Virus record (IMG/VR): IMGVR_UViG_3300042879_000342
Coordinates: 1-39,966 of that record
Reading direction: 5' to 3' (one strand)
Origin: a virus
Length of the DNA stretch: 39,966 bases
How positions within the stretch are numbered: the stretch's first letter is position 1; the number at the start of each line of letters is the position of its first letter. Positions 1-7,628 of this stretch are shown here, one piece after another. The position numbers and the translations under genes were made by a program. A model generated the notes under the pieces. It was not told the DNA's origin. It saw nothing but the letters and a program-made list of their open reading frames with translations, and did not search any database.

Positions 1-114
1 GCGCATAGGGCTTCAGAAGTATTAGGTAAAGCGTATAATGCGGACACTATGCCTAAGACTAAAGATATAACTCCAAAAGCCGCAGCCGTAATGAAAGAGA
101 TAGGACAAATATAA
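1..114 (+). CDS. 3' end of small CxxC phage protein (contig-end copy)
   Basis: This is the last 37 codons of the 102-residue protein encoded at 39611-39919. The bases are identical to 39806-39919, so the gene is cut by the arbitrary contig end and would be whole on a circular map. It ends TEAATG-style: its TAA stop shares one base with the ATG of the next gene. Function unknown; see the full copy for the N-terminal motif. Confidence 0.8.
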   Translation, partial: AHRASEVLGKAYNADTMPKTKDITPKAAAVMKEIGQI

Positions 115-233
115 TGCCAAAAGTAGACGGAAAGAAATTCCCATACACAGCAAAAGGTAAGGCAATGGCTAAGAAAGCAGCCAAGAAGTCAGCCAAAAAA
201 ATGGTTATGAAAAAGATGGGCAAGAAGAAGTAA
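114..233 (+). CDS. 39-residue Lys-rich basic protein
   Basis: Starts at an ATG that overlaps the upstream stop (TAATG) and encodes MPKVDGKKFPYTAKGKAM followed by a tail made almost only of Lys, Ala and Met, ending GKKK. About 40 percent Lys. The short conserved head (FPYTAKGKA) followed by a poly-basic tail is familiar from small phage proteins of unknown role near capsid genes. It is the first of a run of seven tightly packed, mostly overlapping small basic genes. A second, partial version with a different N-terminus is at 39919-39966. Nucleic-acid or capsid-interior binding is a guess from charge alone. Confidence 0.7.
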   Translation: MPKVDGKKFPYTAKGKAMAKKAAKKSAKKMVMKKMGKKK

Positions 234-234
234 C

Positions 235-435
235 ATGAATACCCCTAAACCAAAAAAAATGACAGAATCTCAAAAGCGTGAAAAGGTTCTTAAAGATTTT
301 GGTATGACAATATCCCCTAAAGGTGTGGCTGCAGCCAATGCTGCCGCTAAAAAAGCACTTGAAGAAAAATATCCAGGAATGTTTATACCTCAAACTCGTA
401 CTGCTCCAGGATTAAATAAGGTTAAAAAGAAATGA
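235..435 (+). CDS. 66-residue basic hypothetical protein
   Basis: Unrecognised. Begins MNTPKPKKMTESQKREKVLK and ends NKVKKK, with a helical Ala/Lys-rich middle (residues about 28-45). It starts one base after the previous stop and its stop overlaps the start of the next gene by 4 bases (ATGA), so it is translated as part of a coupled cluster. No Cys, no membrane segment. An antisense reading frame of similar length over 205-393 is a shadow. Confidence 0.65.
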   Translation: MNTPKPKKMTESQKREKVLKDFGMTISPKGVAAANAAAKKALEEKYPGMFIPQTRTAPGLNKVKKK

Positions 436-587
436 AAAAAGCAGCAGCAAAGAAAAAGATTTCCAAGGTAATGAAAGAGTATAAGGCTGGAACTCTTAAC
501 ATTGGCAAATCTAAAAAGATGGTTAAGTCTAAGAAGCAAGCAATTGCTATTGCTTTATCTCAGGCTGGTAAGTCGAAGAAGAAGTAA
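432..587 (+). CDS. 51-residue DUF6496-like basic protein
   Basis: Too short for usual gene finders but well supported: ATG in an ATGA overlap with the previous gene, and TAATG overlap with the next. The core VMKEYKAGTLNIGKSKK ... KKQAIAIALSQAGKSKKK matches the pattern I know from DUF6496 proteins (VM-E-K-G-L ... Q-AIAIALSEA), which occur in many phages and in bacteria. No activity is established for the family. One third of the residues are Lys. Confidence 0.75.
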   Translation: MKKAAAKKKISKVMKEYKAGTLNIGKSKKMVKSKKQAIAIALSQAGKSKKK

Positions 588-730
588 TGTCATCGGGTCA
601 ACGTAAGCGTCACGACGGTTGGAATAAATCAATTATGCGAGACGGTGTAATTGTTATTCTACGTAAAGATGGGCGTGAGAAAATGCGCCTTGACCCTAAG
701 ACAAAGGAACAAATAAAGGGGACTAAATGA
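587..730 (+). CDS. 47-residue hypothetical protein
   Basis: ATG overlaps the preceding TAA by one base; the stop TGA lies in an ATGA overlap with the following gene. Sequence MSSGQRKRHDGWNKSIMRDG is followed by a beta-like stretch (VIVILRKDGREKMRLD) and a Lys-rich tail. Not recognised. Its tight coupling on both sides and codon use like its neighbours argue that it is translated. Confidence 0.6.
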   Translation: MSSGQRKRHDGWNKSIMRDGVIVILRKDGREKMRLDPKTKEQIKGTK

Positions 731-909
731 AGAAGAAAGCAAAGTCTAAAGTTAATGCTGCTGGGAACTATACCAAACCTGGTATGAGAGCAGCGTTATT
801 CAAAAAGATTAAGGCTGGTTCTAAGGGTGGAGACCCAGGAGAATGGTCAGCCCGTAAGGCACAATTACTTGCAGTTCAATATAAAAAGGCAGGCGGAGGT
901 TACAAGTAA
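727..909 (+). CDS. 60-residue small phage protein, WSARKAQLLA family
   Basis: Preceded by a good ribosome site (AAAGGGGACTAAATG). Contains KAGSKGGDPGEWSARKAQLL and ends KKAGGGYK, a motif pattern that recurs in small proteins of many phages and some large viruses (I believe annotated as DUF5872, accession not certain). Function is unknown. The stop overlaps the next start (TAATG). The conserved Trp-Ser-Ala-Arg-Lys core and GGGY end make this a real family and not a random basic ORF. Confidence 0.75.
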   Translation: MKKKAKSKVNAAGNYTKPGMRAALFKKIKAGSKGGDPGEWSARKAQLLAVQYKKAGGGYK

Positions 910-1151
910 TGGCACTTGCTAAATCTCAGAAGTCTTTAAAGGATTGGACTAAGCAGAAGTGGAAAACTTCTGATGGTAAACCATCTAAGGGCAAGAAAAG
1001 ATATCTACCTGAGGCTGCTTGGGCAGCATTAAGCCCAGCAGAAAAAGCAGCAACCAATAAGGCTAAGGCTACTGGTAATGCTAAAGGAAAACAATTCGTT
1101 AAACAACCTAAGAATATAGCAAAGAAAACCGCAAAGTATAGGGGCAAATAA
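909..1151 (+). CDS. 80-residue basic phage protein, KSLKDWTKQKW family
   Basis: TAATG overlaps with both neighbours. Carries KSLKDWTKQKWKTSDGKPSK, KRYLPEAAWAALSPAEKAAT and a tail KGKQFVKQPKNIAKKTAKYR. These three blocks in this order are the signature of a widespread small protein family of phages and bacteria with no assigned role. Strongly basic, no membrane segment, no Cys. Its place downstream of capsid genes, next to other basic proteins, suggests a packaged or DNA-associated protein, but that is inference. Confidence 0.75.
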   Translation: MALAKSQKSLKDWTKQKWKTSDGKPSKGKKRYLPEAAWAALSPAEKAATNKAKATGNAKGKQFVKQPKNIAKKTAKYRGK

Positions 1152-1432
1152 TGGCTGATTCAGTATTAAAAAGAATTGGAGTATCTGGCTACAATAAGCC
1201 AAAGCGTACTCCTAATCATCCTAAGAAGTCACACGTAGTAGTGGCTAAGGTAGGAAGTAAAGTAAAGACTATTAGATTTGGTGAGCAAGGCGCAAGCACA
1301 GCAGGTGCTCCTAAGGCTGGCGAATCAGAGCGTATGAAAGCAAAGCGTAAGTCTTTCAAGGCAAGACACGGTAAGAATATTGCTAAAGGCAAAATGAGTG
1401 CAGCCTATTGGGCGGACAAGGTTAAGTGGTAA
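1151..1432 (+). CDS. 93-residue basic phage protein, SAAYWADKVKW end
   Basis: TAATG overlap with the previous gene. Blocks GVSGYNKPKRTPNHPKKSHV, VKTIRFGEQG, and RKSFKARHGKNIAKGKMS with a C-terminal AAYWADKVKW. The RFG-Q-G ... SFKARH ... YWA-KVKW arrangement is a recognised small protein family of phages, often encoded close to terminase or capsid genes; no function is known. Last of the basic cluster, with the glycosyltransferase starting 2 bases after the stop. Confidence 0.8.
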   Translation: MADSVLKRIGVSGYNKPKRTPNHPKKSHVVVAKVGSKVKTIRFGEQGASTAGAPKAGESERMKAKRKSFKARHGKNIAKGKMSAAYWADKVKW

Positions 1433-1433
1433 T

Positions 1434-2183
1434 ATGAGTACCAAGGGGACAAAAGATAGCGTAGCCATTGTATGGTGTGACAATGGTATGGTAGATGGTA
1501 AGTTTATGCAAGGCGTAACAGATGTAATACTAAAGTCTGGTGTCGAGTTTGCAACATCATTACGCAGTCAAGGCAATCAGATTGCTAGACAACGCCAAAC
1601 AGTTATTGATTACTGGTATGATAAGACTAACTACGAATGGCTACTATGGGTAGATTCAGATGTAGTAATTAGTCCAGAGAAGTTTAGATTATTATGGGAT
1701 AACAGGGATGCTAAAGAGCGTCCATTGATTACTGGAGTATACTTTACTACAGATAATCCTGAGGAACCTTTGATGGTTCCAATGCCTACAGTATTTAGTT
1801 TTGTTAATGATGGAGATGGTGGCTTTGGATTAGCCAGAGTACATCCACTACCAGATAATAAACTAATTAAAGTAGATGCAGCAGGGTTTGGATTTATCCT
1901 AATGCATAGAAGTATAGTACCTAAAGTACGTGAAGTATCACCTGAGGGACAGGTGTTTATGGAAATGGGTAGAGGAACTAAGTTTATCGGTGAAGATATA
2001 TTCTTCTTCGCCCTATGTGATAAGGCAGAAGTACCACTATACTGCCACACAGGAGCCACTGCTCCACATATGAAGCGTTTCTCATTAGATGAACATTATT
2101 ACAAAGCATTCTTTGGTAAGCCTAAAGAAGAGCCTAAGTCAAAACTTATCACTCCTGATAAGAAAATCATTACACCTAGATAG
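1434..2183 (+). CDS. GT-A type glycosyltransferase-like protein, copy 1
   Basis: 249 residues from the ATG at 1434; an in-frame ATG at 1398 would overlap the previous gene by 35 bases and adds unconserved residues, so 1434 is preferred. The fold signals are NQIARQRQ (residues 48-55) and LLWVDSDVV (70-78), where DSD is the metal-binding DxD of GT-A glycosyltransferases, then a GEDIFFF block resembling the ED acceptor motif and a late HTGATAPHMK. It is paralogous to the gene at 8438-9139 over its whole length. Probable role: transfer of sugar to a virion protein or host surface glycan during infection. Donor and acceptor cannot be read from sequence. Confidence 0.8.
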   Translation: MSTKGTKDSVAIVWCDNGMVDGKFMQGVTDVILKSGVEFATSLRSQGNQIARQRQTVIDYWYDKTNYEWLLWVDSDVVISPEKFRLLWDNRDAKERPLITGVYFTTDNPEEPLMVPMPTVFSFVNDGDGGFGLARVHPLPDNKLIKVDAAGFGFILMHRSIVPKVREVSPEGQVFMEMGRGTKFIGEDIFFFALCDKAEVPLYCHTGATAPHMKRFSLDEHYYKAFFGKPKEEPKSKLITPDKKIITPR

Positions 2184-2191
2184 GATAAACA

Positions 2192-2455
2192 ATGGCACTT
2201 GGTAAAGCAGGTAGTAGCCTCACAGCAGAACTTAACCGTCTTGCTGGTATCACCGATATAACAAAGTATCTTGATGAACAAGGAGCAGCGAATGCATATG
2301 CTGGAACTACTGGACTTGCAACCGTTGGTGCTTTAAATGTATTAGCAGGTAAAACAACTCCTGCTGATTATAAAGATATTGATGGTATCTGTAACGAACT
2401 TGCAGGAACTACTGGTCTAGCAGCACCTGCTGCATTACGGAGCATAAACGCCTAA
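2192..2455 (+). CDS. 87-residue protein with AGTTGLA repeats, virion-associated
   Basis: Contains two copies of the motif AGTTGLA (in NAYAGTTGLATVGALNVLAG and NELAGTTGLAAPAALRSI), with the related LNRLAG and LNVLAG. Proteins with tandem LAGTTGL...AALN repeats sit next to head-tail connector genes in many phages. The stop overlaps the start of the adaptor-like gene (TAATG). The TTGL-A repeats are probably structural. No enzymatic motif. Confidence 0.7.
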   Translation: MALGKAGSSLTAELNRLAGITDITKYLDEQGAANAYAGTTGLATVGALNVLAGKTTPADYKDIDGICNELAGTTGLAAPAALRSINA

Positions 2456-3375
2456 TGACAACTACATTAACGGATTTAATAAATGAAGTTCAGATTAACC
2501 TTGCAGGTTATACCTATCAACAGGACAGAGCAACACACTTAACTAGTGCTGTTACTACTTTAACGTCTCCATCATCTTCTCCTACAGTACTATCTTTGGG
2601 TTCAACTGAGAACCTAGGTAAAGGTGTAGTTGAGATTGACGAAGAGTTAATGTGGGTAGATTCATTTGACCGTGTTGCTAACACAGCAACTGTATCTCCT
2701 TATGGTCGTGGTTATCTAGGTACTACTGCTGCTACACACACAGCAGATACTAAGGTTACCATCTCACCTACATTCCCACGTTATGTAATCAAGAAGGCTA
2801 TTAACGATACTATCAATGCTGCCGGTTCTACTATATTTGCAGTTAATGTAACTACCTTTACATTTAATGCTGCTCAAACAACCTATGATTTTGATGGGTT
2901 AAATATCCAAAACATTCTTTCAATTATGTGGCAATCAGTTGGTCCATCTCAAGAATGGATTCCTGTGCGTCGTTGGTCTTGGGATTCTAAAGCAGATGCT
3001 ACAGCATTTGGTGCTACAGCACAGACAGTAACTATTGGAGATTATATTACTCCAGGTAGAACTGTTAAGGTTGTATATTCAACTGACCCAGTTCCATTTA
3101 CTACTAATGCTCAAGACTTCTCAACACAAACTGGACTACCAAATACTTGCAAAGATGTAATTGTTCTTGGCGCTTCTTACCGTTTGCTTACTTACCTTGA
3201 CCCAGCACGTGCTGCTCAGGTTAGTCCACAAGCAGATGAGACAGATAGCAAGCGTCCTTATGGTGCTTCACAAACTGCAACAAAACAACTATACGCCCTA
3301 TATACACAACGCTTAAATGAGGAAACTCAAAGACAGCAAACTGCATATCCAATCCGCGTCCACTACAGCCGATAG
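2455..3375 (+). CDS. Putative neck / head-to-tail adaptor protein
   Basis: 306 residues. Begins MTTTLTDLINEVQINLAGYT, an N-terminal helix like those of phage adaptor proteins that dock under the portal. A beta-rich middle has VEIDEELMWVDSF and YGRGYLGT, patterns seen in virion proteins that read '...VEIGDELMYV...RG-GT'. The C-terminal third (LGASYRLLTYLDPARAAQ...) is helical again. The gene sits between a virion-associated small gene and the first tail fibre. Assigned by position and general look; specific family membership (for example SU10-type adaptors) is uncertain. Confidence 0.55.
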   Translation: MTTTLTDLINEVQINLAGYTYQQDRATHLTSAVTTLTSPSSSPTVLSLGSTENLGKGVVEIDEELMWVDSFDRVANTATVSPYGRGYLGTTAATHTADTKVTISPTFPRYVIKKAINDTINAAGSTIFAVNVTTFTFNAAQTTYDFDGLNIQNILSIMWQSVGPSQEWIPVRRWSWDSKADATAFGATAQTVTIGDYITPGRTVKVVYSTDPVPFTTNAQDFSTQTGLPNTCKDVIVLGASYRLLTYLDPARAAQVSPQADETDSKRPYGASQTATKQLYALYTQRLNEETQRQQTAYPIRVHYSR

Positions 3376-3383
3376 GTAAATAA

Positions 3384-5162
3384 ATGACAACACGCAAATA
3401 CTCCTCACGCTCACAGCAGACAACTCTGGCTTCGGCGTTAACCTCATCTGGTACTTCAGCAACCGTAGTATCAGGAACTTCATTACTTGGTGGTGTGACC
3501 ATATCTGCTGGTCAAACCTTTACCGTAGTAATTGACCCAGATACAGCGCTTGAAGAAATTGTAGATGTAACGGCGGTTGCGACTAACACTCTTACTATTA
3601 CTCGTGGTATTGATGGCTCATCTGGTGTAGCCCACTCTGCTGGTGCTGTAGTACGACATATGGCAATTGGTAGAGATTATCGTGAAGCCAATACCCATAT
3701 TGAAACATCTAATGGAGTACACGGCATTGCTGCTACTTCAAATGTAGTAGGTACAACTGATACTCAAACACTTACTAATAAAACTTTAACTGCCCCTACA
3801 ATTACTAGTCCAACAATTACTGCTGGTGCTGGTGCAGAGTTTACCTCTATTGTATTTGAAGGTACTACTGCAGATACTTTTGAAACTACATTAACAGTAG
3901 TAGACCCAACTGCAGATAGACAAATTGATTTACCAGATGCTTCTGGCCGTGTAGTACTTCGTGATACTACAGATACTTTAACTAACAAAACTTTAACAAG
4001 TCCTACTATCTCAGGTACTCCAGTTATTACTGGTCTATCTAGCGCAGGTATGATTTCATCATCTGCTACTCCAAAGGATTATGTAGATAGCATTCTAGGC
4101 TCTGCAACTGCAGCATCTACCTCAGCAGCATCTGCTGCTACTAGTGCTTCTTCAGCAGCCACATCAGCATCTAGCGCAGCAACAAGCGCAACTAGTGCTC
4201 AGACTTCAGCAACATCTTCAGCAACCAGTGCAACTGCTGCTGCTACCAGTGCTACTAGTTCTGCCACTAGCGCAACTGCTGCAGCCACTTCAGCGACATC
4301 CGCTGCTGCTTCTGCTACTGCTGCTGCAACTAGCGCTACAAGCGCTGCAGCCAGTGCTACCGCCGCTGCTAACTCCGTAGCCACAATTGCTACTTCTGCA
4401 ACTAGTGCAGCAACAAGTGCTGCTTCTGCTGCTACCTCAGCCACAAGTGCTGCTAATTCGGCAACGGCTTCTGCCACAAGCGCTACAGCATCGGCTACAA
4501 GTGCTACTGCTTCTGCAACATCTGCTAGCGCAGCAGCAACATCTGCTACTAGTGCGGCTACCTCTGCTACATCAGCAGCCACTAGCGCAACTAGTGCTGC
4601 AGCATCTGCTACATCTGCTCAGGCTTGGGCAACTAAAACTGATGGCACAGTAGATGGTTCAGAGTACTCTGCTAAGTATTATGCTCAACAATCCAATGCT
4701 GCTAATGCGGTTAATAAGACTGACATTAACGCAAAGGGTGATTTAATTGTTGGTAGTGCAAATGATGCCTATGTAATTTTACCAGTGGCTTCAACTGCTG
4801 GATATGTTTTATCTGTTGATTCAGCAACAACTTCAGGACTTGTATGGTCTGCACCTAATCCAGGAGATATAACTGGAGTAACTGCTGGTACTGGCTTAAC
4901 AGGTGGAGGAACCTCTGGTTCTGTAACCTTAGCCATTGACACATCTTCCGTTGTAACTTCTGTTACCTCAGGAAATACAAATAGAATTTCTGTTGGCGGT
5001 ACGGCTACTGCCCCGACAATAGATTTAAGTACTAGTGGAGTAACCGCTAATACTTATACCCTCTCTACTATTACTGTAGATGCTTATGGTAGAATTACCT
5101 CTGCTTCAACAGGAACAGCACAGGGCGAAACATTTAGTCCACTACTACTGATGGGAGCCTAA
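3384..5162 (+). CDS. Tail fibre with long Ala-Ser-Thr repeat shaft
   Basis: 592 residues. The N-terminal part (1-115) repeats the VEI-EE/ITRG layout of its neighbour and probably attaches to the tail: ALEEIVDVTA, LTITRGIDGSSG, HIETSNGVHG. Two TLTNKTLT...PTI repeats (about 128-150 and 197-215) follow, as in many trimeric fibres. Residues about 241-414 are nearly pure Ala/Ser/Thr. WATKTDGTVDGSEYSAKYYA (about 415-434) is a motif known from phage fibres, and the C-terminal 150 residues (GVTAGTGLTGGGTSGSVTL...) form a short beta-helix-like repeat. It probably forms the trimeric host-binding fibre. Confidence 0.85.
   Translation: MTTRKYSSRSQQTTLASALTSSGTSATVVSGTSLLGGVTISAGQTFTVVIDPDTALEEIVDVTAVATNTLTITRGIDGSSGVAHSAGAVVRHMAIGRDYREANTHIETSNGVHGIAATSNVVGTTDTQTLTNKTLTAPTITSPTITAGAGAEFTSIVFEGTTADTFETTLTVVDPTADRQIDLPDASGRVVLRDTTDTLTNKTLTSPTISGTPVITGLSSAGMISSSATPKDYVDSILGSATAASTSAASAATSASSAATSASSAATSATSAQTSATSSATSATAAATSATSSATSATAAATSATSAAASATAAATSATSAAASATAAANSVATIATSATSAATSAASAATSATSAANSATASATSATASATSATASATSASAAATSATSAATSATSAATSATSAAASATSAQAWATKTDGTVDGSEYSAKYYAQQSNAANAVNKTDINAKGDLIVGSANDAYVILPVASTAGYVLSVDSATTSGLVWSAPNPGDITGVTAGTGLTGGGTSGSVTLAIDTSSVVTSVTSGNTNRISVGGTATAPTIDLSTSGVTANTYTLSTITVDAYGRITSASTGTAQGETFSPLLLMGA
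4108..4625 (+). repeat. Low-complexity Ala/Ser/Thr-coding repeat
   Basis: About 520 bases of imperfect GCN-ACN/AGN-GCN units (SAATSATSA in the protein), inside the tail fibre gene. Codons are varied (gca, gct, gcg, gcc; tct, tca, agt, agc) although the protein repeat is regular, which suggests selection on the protein with the DNA kept from being identical. The opposite strand shows a long open frame here only because of composition. Confidence 0.85.
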
Positions 5163-5163
5163 C

Positions 5164-5493
5164 TTGGCTGCAACATATAAAGTGCTGGGTCAGGTAAATC
5201 CCAGCGCTACGACAGCAACGACTGCATATACTGTACCGTCTGCTACAGAAACTGTAATATCAACTATTACGGTGGCTAACATAGGTGCTGCACCTGCTAC
5301 ATATAGAATAGCGGTCAGACCTAATGGAGCAACTTTGGAAAACAAACATTATATTGTATATGACTCAAGCGTGGCTCCACAGAGTACAGATACTTTAACT
5401 ATAGGAATAACACTAGATGCTAGTGATGTTGTAACTGTATTTGCTAGTTCAGCAACAATGGCATTTAATCTATTTGGAAGCGAGATTGCATAA
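5164..5493 (+). CDS. 109-residue beta-sandwich virion protein
   Basis: TTG start one base after the fibre stop; the reading frame opens with MAATYKVLGQVNPSATTATT. Predicted as a small all-beta protein: alternating VISTITVANIG, ATYRIAVRP, LTIGITLDASDVVTVFASSA. Resembles the 100-residue protein at 7326-7628 in size and strand order, so the two are probably diverged paralogues. This type of short protein lies between fibre genes in many environmental phages and may decorate the fibre or tail. The stop overlaps the next start. Confidence 0.7.
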   Translation: MAATYKVLGQVNPSATTATTAYTVPSATETVISTITVANIGAAPATYRIAVRPNGATLENKHYIVYDSSVAPQSTDTLTIGITLDASDVVTVFASSATMAFNLFGSEIA

Positions 5494-6623
5494 TGGCTAC
5501 AGGAAATATCAAAGGCGGTAAAAGAAACTACGCAAGACCTACTGCGCCAAGTACATCATCTGCGTCAACTACCGCAGATACTACTACGGTAACTATTACT
5601 TATACACCAAGCACACTTGGTCCTGCAGCAACTTCTTATGTATTAACTGGTACATCAACTACTGGCGCTACAGTAAATACAACATTAACTACTTCTCCCA
5701 CTACAGTTGCTGGTTTTTCTGGTGGTCAAACTTACAATATAAGTATTGCTGGACAAAATTTTAATGGTTCTGGTGCAGCATTTGCTACTGCAACTGGTTT
5801 AGTAGTTCCAGCAGTATATAGTCTTGCATTAACTGCTAATGCAACTACAACTTACACAATACCTTCTGGTGTAACAGCCATTGCTGCTTATGGAATTGCA
5901 CCAGGCGGAGGTGGAGGCGGTGGTAGTGGTTCTGTTGTTGGTCAAAATCGTGCTGGCGCAGCAGGAGGCGGTGGAGGCGGTGGTGCTATTGTTGGATTTA
6001 TAGACTATGCTGTAACTGCTGGACAAACAGTAACCATTACTATTACTAATACTAATGGTGGTGCGCAAGGAAATAATAACCCCACTAATAGTGGTAACGA
6101 CGGCGGTAATGGCGGTAGTGGTGTTACTAATATTACTTATGGCGTTACTTCTATCGCAACTGTAAATAGCGTTGGTGGTAGTGGAGCAAATGGGGCAGTT
6201 GCTGGCGTAAGAAGTGGTAATGGTGGTGCTGGTGGTGGAGCAGGTAATGCTACAAGCAATGTTGCTGGTGCAATCACAATATCAGGAGTTGCTGGTGGTA
6301 ATGGTACTGGTGCTAATAGTAATGCAAATGTTGGTGCAGCACAAACATCTAATACTAATATAACTGGTTCAAACAATATAACTGCAATACTTCCATCTAA
6401 TACTGCTTATGGTAGTGGTGGAGGTGGTGACTTTAATTCGTCACTTGCTGGCGGAGGTGGAGGCGGTGCTGGTGGTTTTGGTGGAAATAATCGTACTGCT
6501 GGCGTAAGTGCAACTGCAGTAGGTGCTGGTGGCGGAGGTGGTGGATTTGGTAGTCCAGATGGTCCTCAACCAACAGCAGGTGGTGCTGGTGGTACTGGTA
6601 GAGTAATACTTTATACTAAGTAA
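5493..6623 (+). CDS. Fibronectin-III / glycine-rich tail adhesin
   Basis: 376 residues in two parts. Residues about 13-108 look like one fibronectin type III domain (RPTAPSTSSAS, TSYVLTGTSTTGATV, FSGGQTYNISIAGQNFNGSG). From about 112 a short beta strand segment (TTTYTIPSGVTAIAAYGIAP) leads into many Gly-rich runs (GGGGGGGSGS, GGGGGGGAIVG, GGGGGGAGGFGG, GGGGGGFG) ending GGAGGTGRVILYTK. This Gly-rich architecture is known for phage receptor-binding tips that pack as polyglycine helices (the T4-like S16 gp38 type is the described case). Likely the receptor-binding tip protein. Confidence 0.8.
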   Translation: MATGNIKGGKRNYARPTAPSTSSASTTADTTTVTITYTPSTLGPAATSYVLTGTSTTGATVNTTLTTSPTTVAGFSGGQTYNISIAGQNFNGSGAAFATATGLVVPAVYSLALTANATTTYTIPSGVTAIAAYGIAPGGGGGGGSGSVVGQNRAGAAGGGGGGGAIVGFIDYAVTAGQTVTITITNTNGGAQGNNNPTNSGNDGGNGGSGVTNITYGVTSIATVNSVGGSGANGAVAGVRSGNGGAGGGAGNATSNVAGAITISGVAGGNGTGANSNANVGAAQTSNTNITGSNNITAILPSNTAYGSGGGGDFNSSLAGGGGGGAGGFGGNNRTAGVSATAVGAGGGGGGFGSPDGPQPTAGGAGGTGRVILYTK

Positions 6624-6642
6624 AATAAACTAAGGGGACAAT

Positions 6643-7326
6643 ATGAAAAAAATAGTATTTACTAATGTGCTTGGGTTGGATTTTTTTCCACCCAAGCCAG
6701 CAGTAAAAGAAGTACCAGACTGGTACAGAAATACACCAGAATATACTGGCACTCAAGGTAAAAAAGTTATTGATGGTAATACACCACATACAATTAAAAA
6801 ATGTATACCTGTATTTGATGCTATAACTGCTGGTTATATTCTTTATACCCAAGTAGATATACAAGTATCAATAGCAGATGATTTACCTTACTACACTTGG
6901 TCAGACCAAGGTGCTATTTCTTTTCATCCAATAGAGCAAGCACCCTTACATCCAGCAAGAAATGAAGCACCATATCCTAAGTGGAATAATCCTTATGCGA
7001 TTACTACACCACCTGGATACTCAGTTTTATTTACAGCACCAATGCACAGAGAATCTGTATTCACTATCCTTGATGGCATAGTAGATACTGATACATATAA
7101 AGCCCCAGTTAATTTTCCGTTTGTATTAAAAGATACTAAATGGGAAGGCATCATCCCAGCAGGAACTCCAATGGCTCAGGTAATACCATTTAAAAGAGAA
7201 TCTTGGGAGCACAAGATAGGCTCTGATAAAGAGCGACAAGAGCAAGAAAAGATAACTAGAAAGTTAAAGACCCTGTTCTTTAATTCTTACAAACGACAAT
7301 TCTGGTCACGAAAGGAATATAAATAG
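6643..7326 (+). CDS. Conserved phage hypothetical protein (227 aa)
   Basis: Strong ribosome site AAGGGGACAATATG. Family of unknown function seen in environmental phages; recognisable blocks are DFFPPKPAVKEVPDWYRNT, GNTPHTIKKCIPVFDAITAG, the IEQAPLHP motif, APMHRESVFTILDGIVDTDT and PAGTPMAQVIPFKRESW. The combination of His, Asp and an all-beta core with a final PAGTP-QV-PF strand is cupin-like, but no metal triad can be assigned with confidence. It lies within the tail-fibre segment and could act on a glycan or fibre. Function left open. Confidence 0.75.
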   Translation: MKKIVFTNVLGLDFFPPKPAVKEVPDWYRNTPEYTGTQGKKVIDGNTPHTIKKCIPVFDAITAGYILYTQVDIQVSIADDLPYYTWSDQGAISFHPIEQAPLHPARNEAPYPKWNNPYAITTPPGYSVLFTAPMHRESVFTILDGIVDTDTYKAPVNFPFVLKDTKWEGIIPAGTPMAQVIPFKRESWEHKIGSDKERQEQEKITRKLKTLFFNSYKRQFWSRKEYK

Positions 7327-7628
7327 TGGCAGATACATCAATAACCCTGTATAGGGGTGCAGCAGCGACCTCTAATACAACGCTATATACATCACCATCA
7401 GGTGTAGCCGTAGCAGTAACTAACATTGCTATTGTTAACGACACTACATCTGCTGCTACTGCAACGATTAACTTGGCTACCATACCATTGGTATCAAGTA
7501 TTTCGTTGCCAGCCAACTCTACTCAGTTCATTGACCTAGAGCAGATTATTTACAATGGCGAAACTATTACTGGCTCTGCATCTACAACCGCAGTTGACTT
7601 TCATATTGCAGGTTACGAGGTCTACTAA
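7326..7628 (+). CDS. 100-residue beta-rich virion protein, paralogue of the 5164 gene product
   Basis: GTG start; its G is the last base of the previous stop (TAG). Opens MADTSITLYRGAAATSNTTL and is all beta by pattern (VAVTNIAIVND, ATINLATIPLV, SISLPANSTQFIDLEQIIY). The Pro-Ala-Asn-Ser-Thr / FIDL segment resembles small fibre-associated proteins that start with LY-G-p-at-tttlYT. The stop overlaps the next ATG (TAATG). Confidence 0.7.
   Translation: MADTSITLYRGAAATSNTTLYTSPSGVAVAVTNIAIVNDTTSAATATINLATIPLVSSISLPANSTQFIDLEQIIYNGETITGSASTTAVDFHIAGYEVY

Noticed and set aside
1398-1433. Upstream ATG for glycosyltransferase copy 1
   Set aside because: It lies inside the previous gene; the ATG at 1434 gives a start like that of copy 2 and normal spacing.
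4199-4582. Long minus-strand open frame of Val/Ala/Leu repeats opposite the fibre gene
   Set aside because: It only mirrors the GCN-rich repeat of the fibre; no ribosome site and no operon on that strand here.
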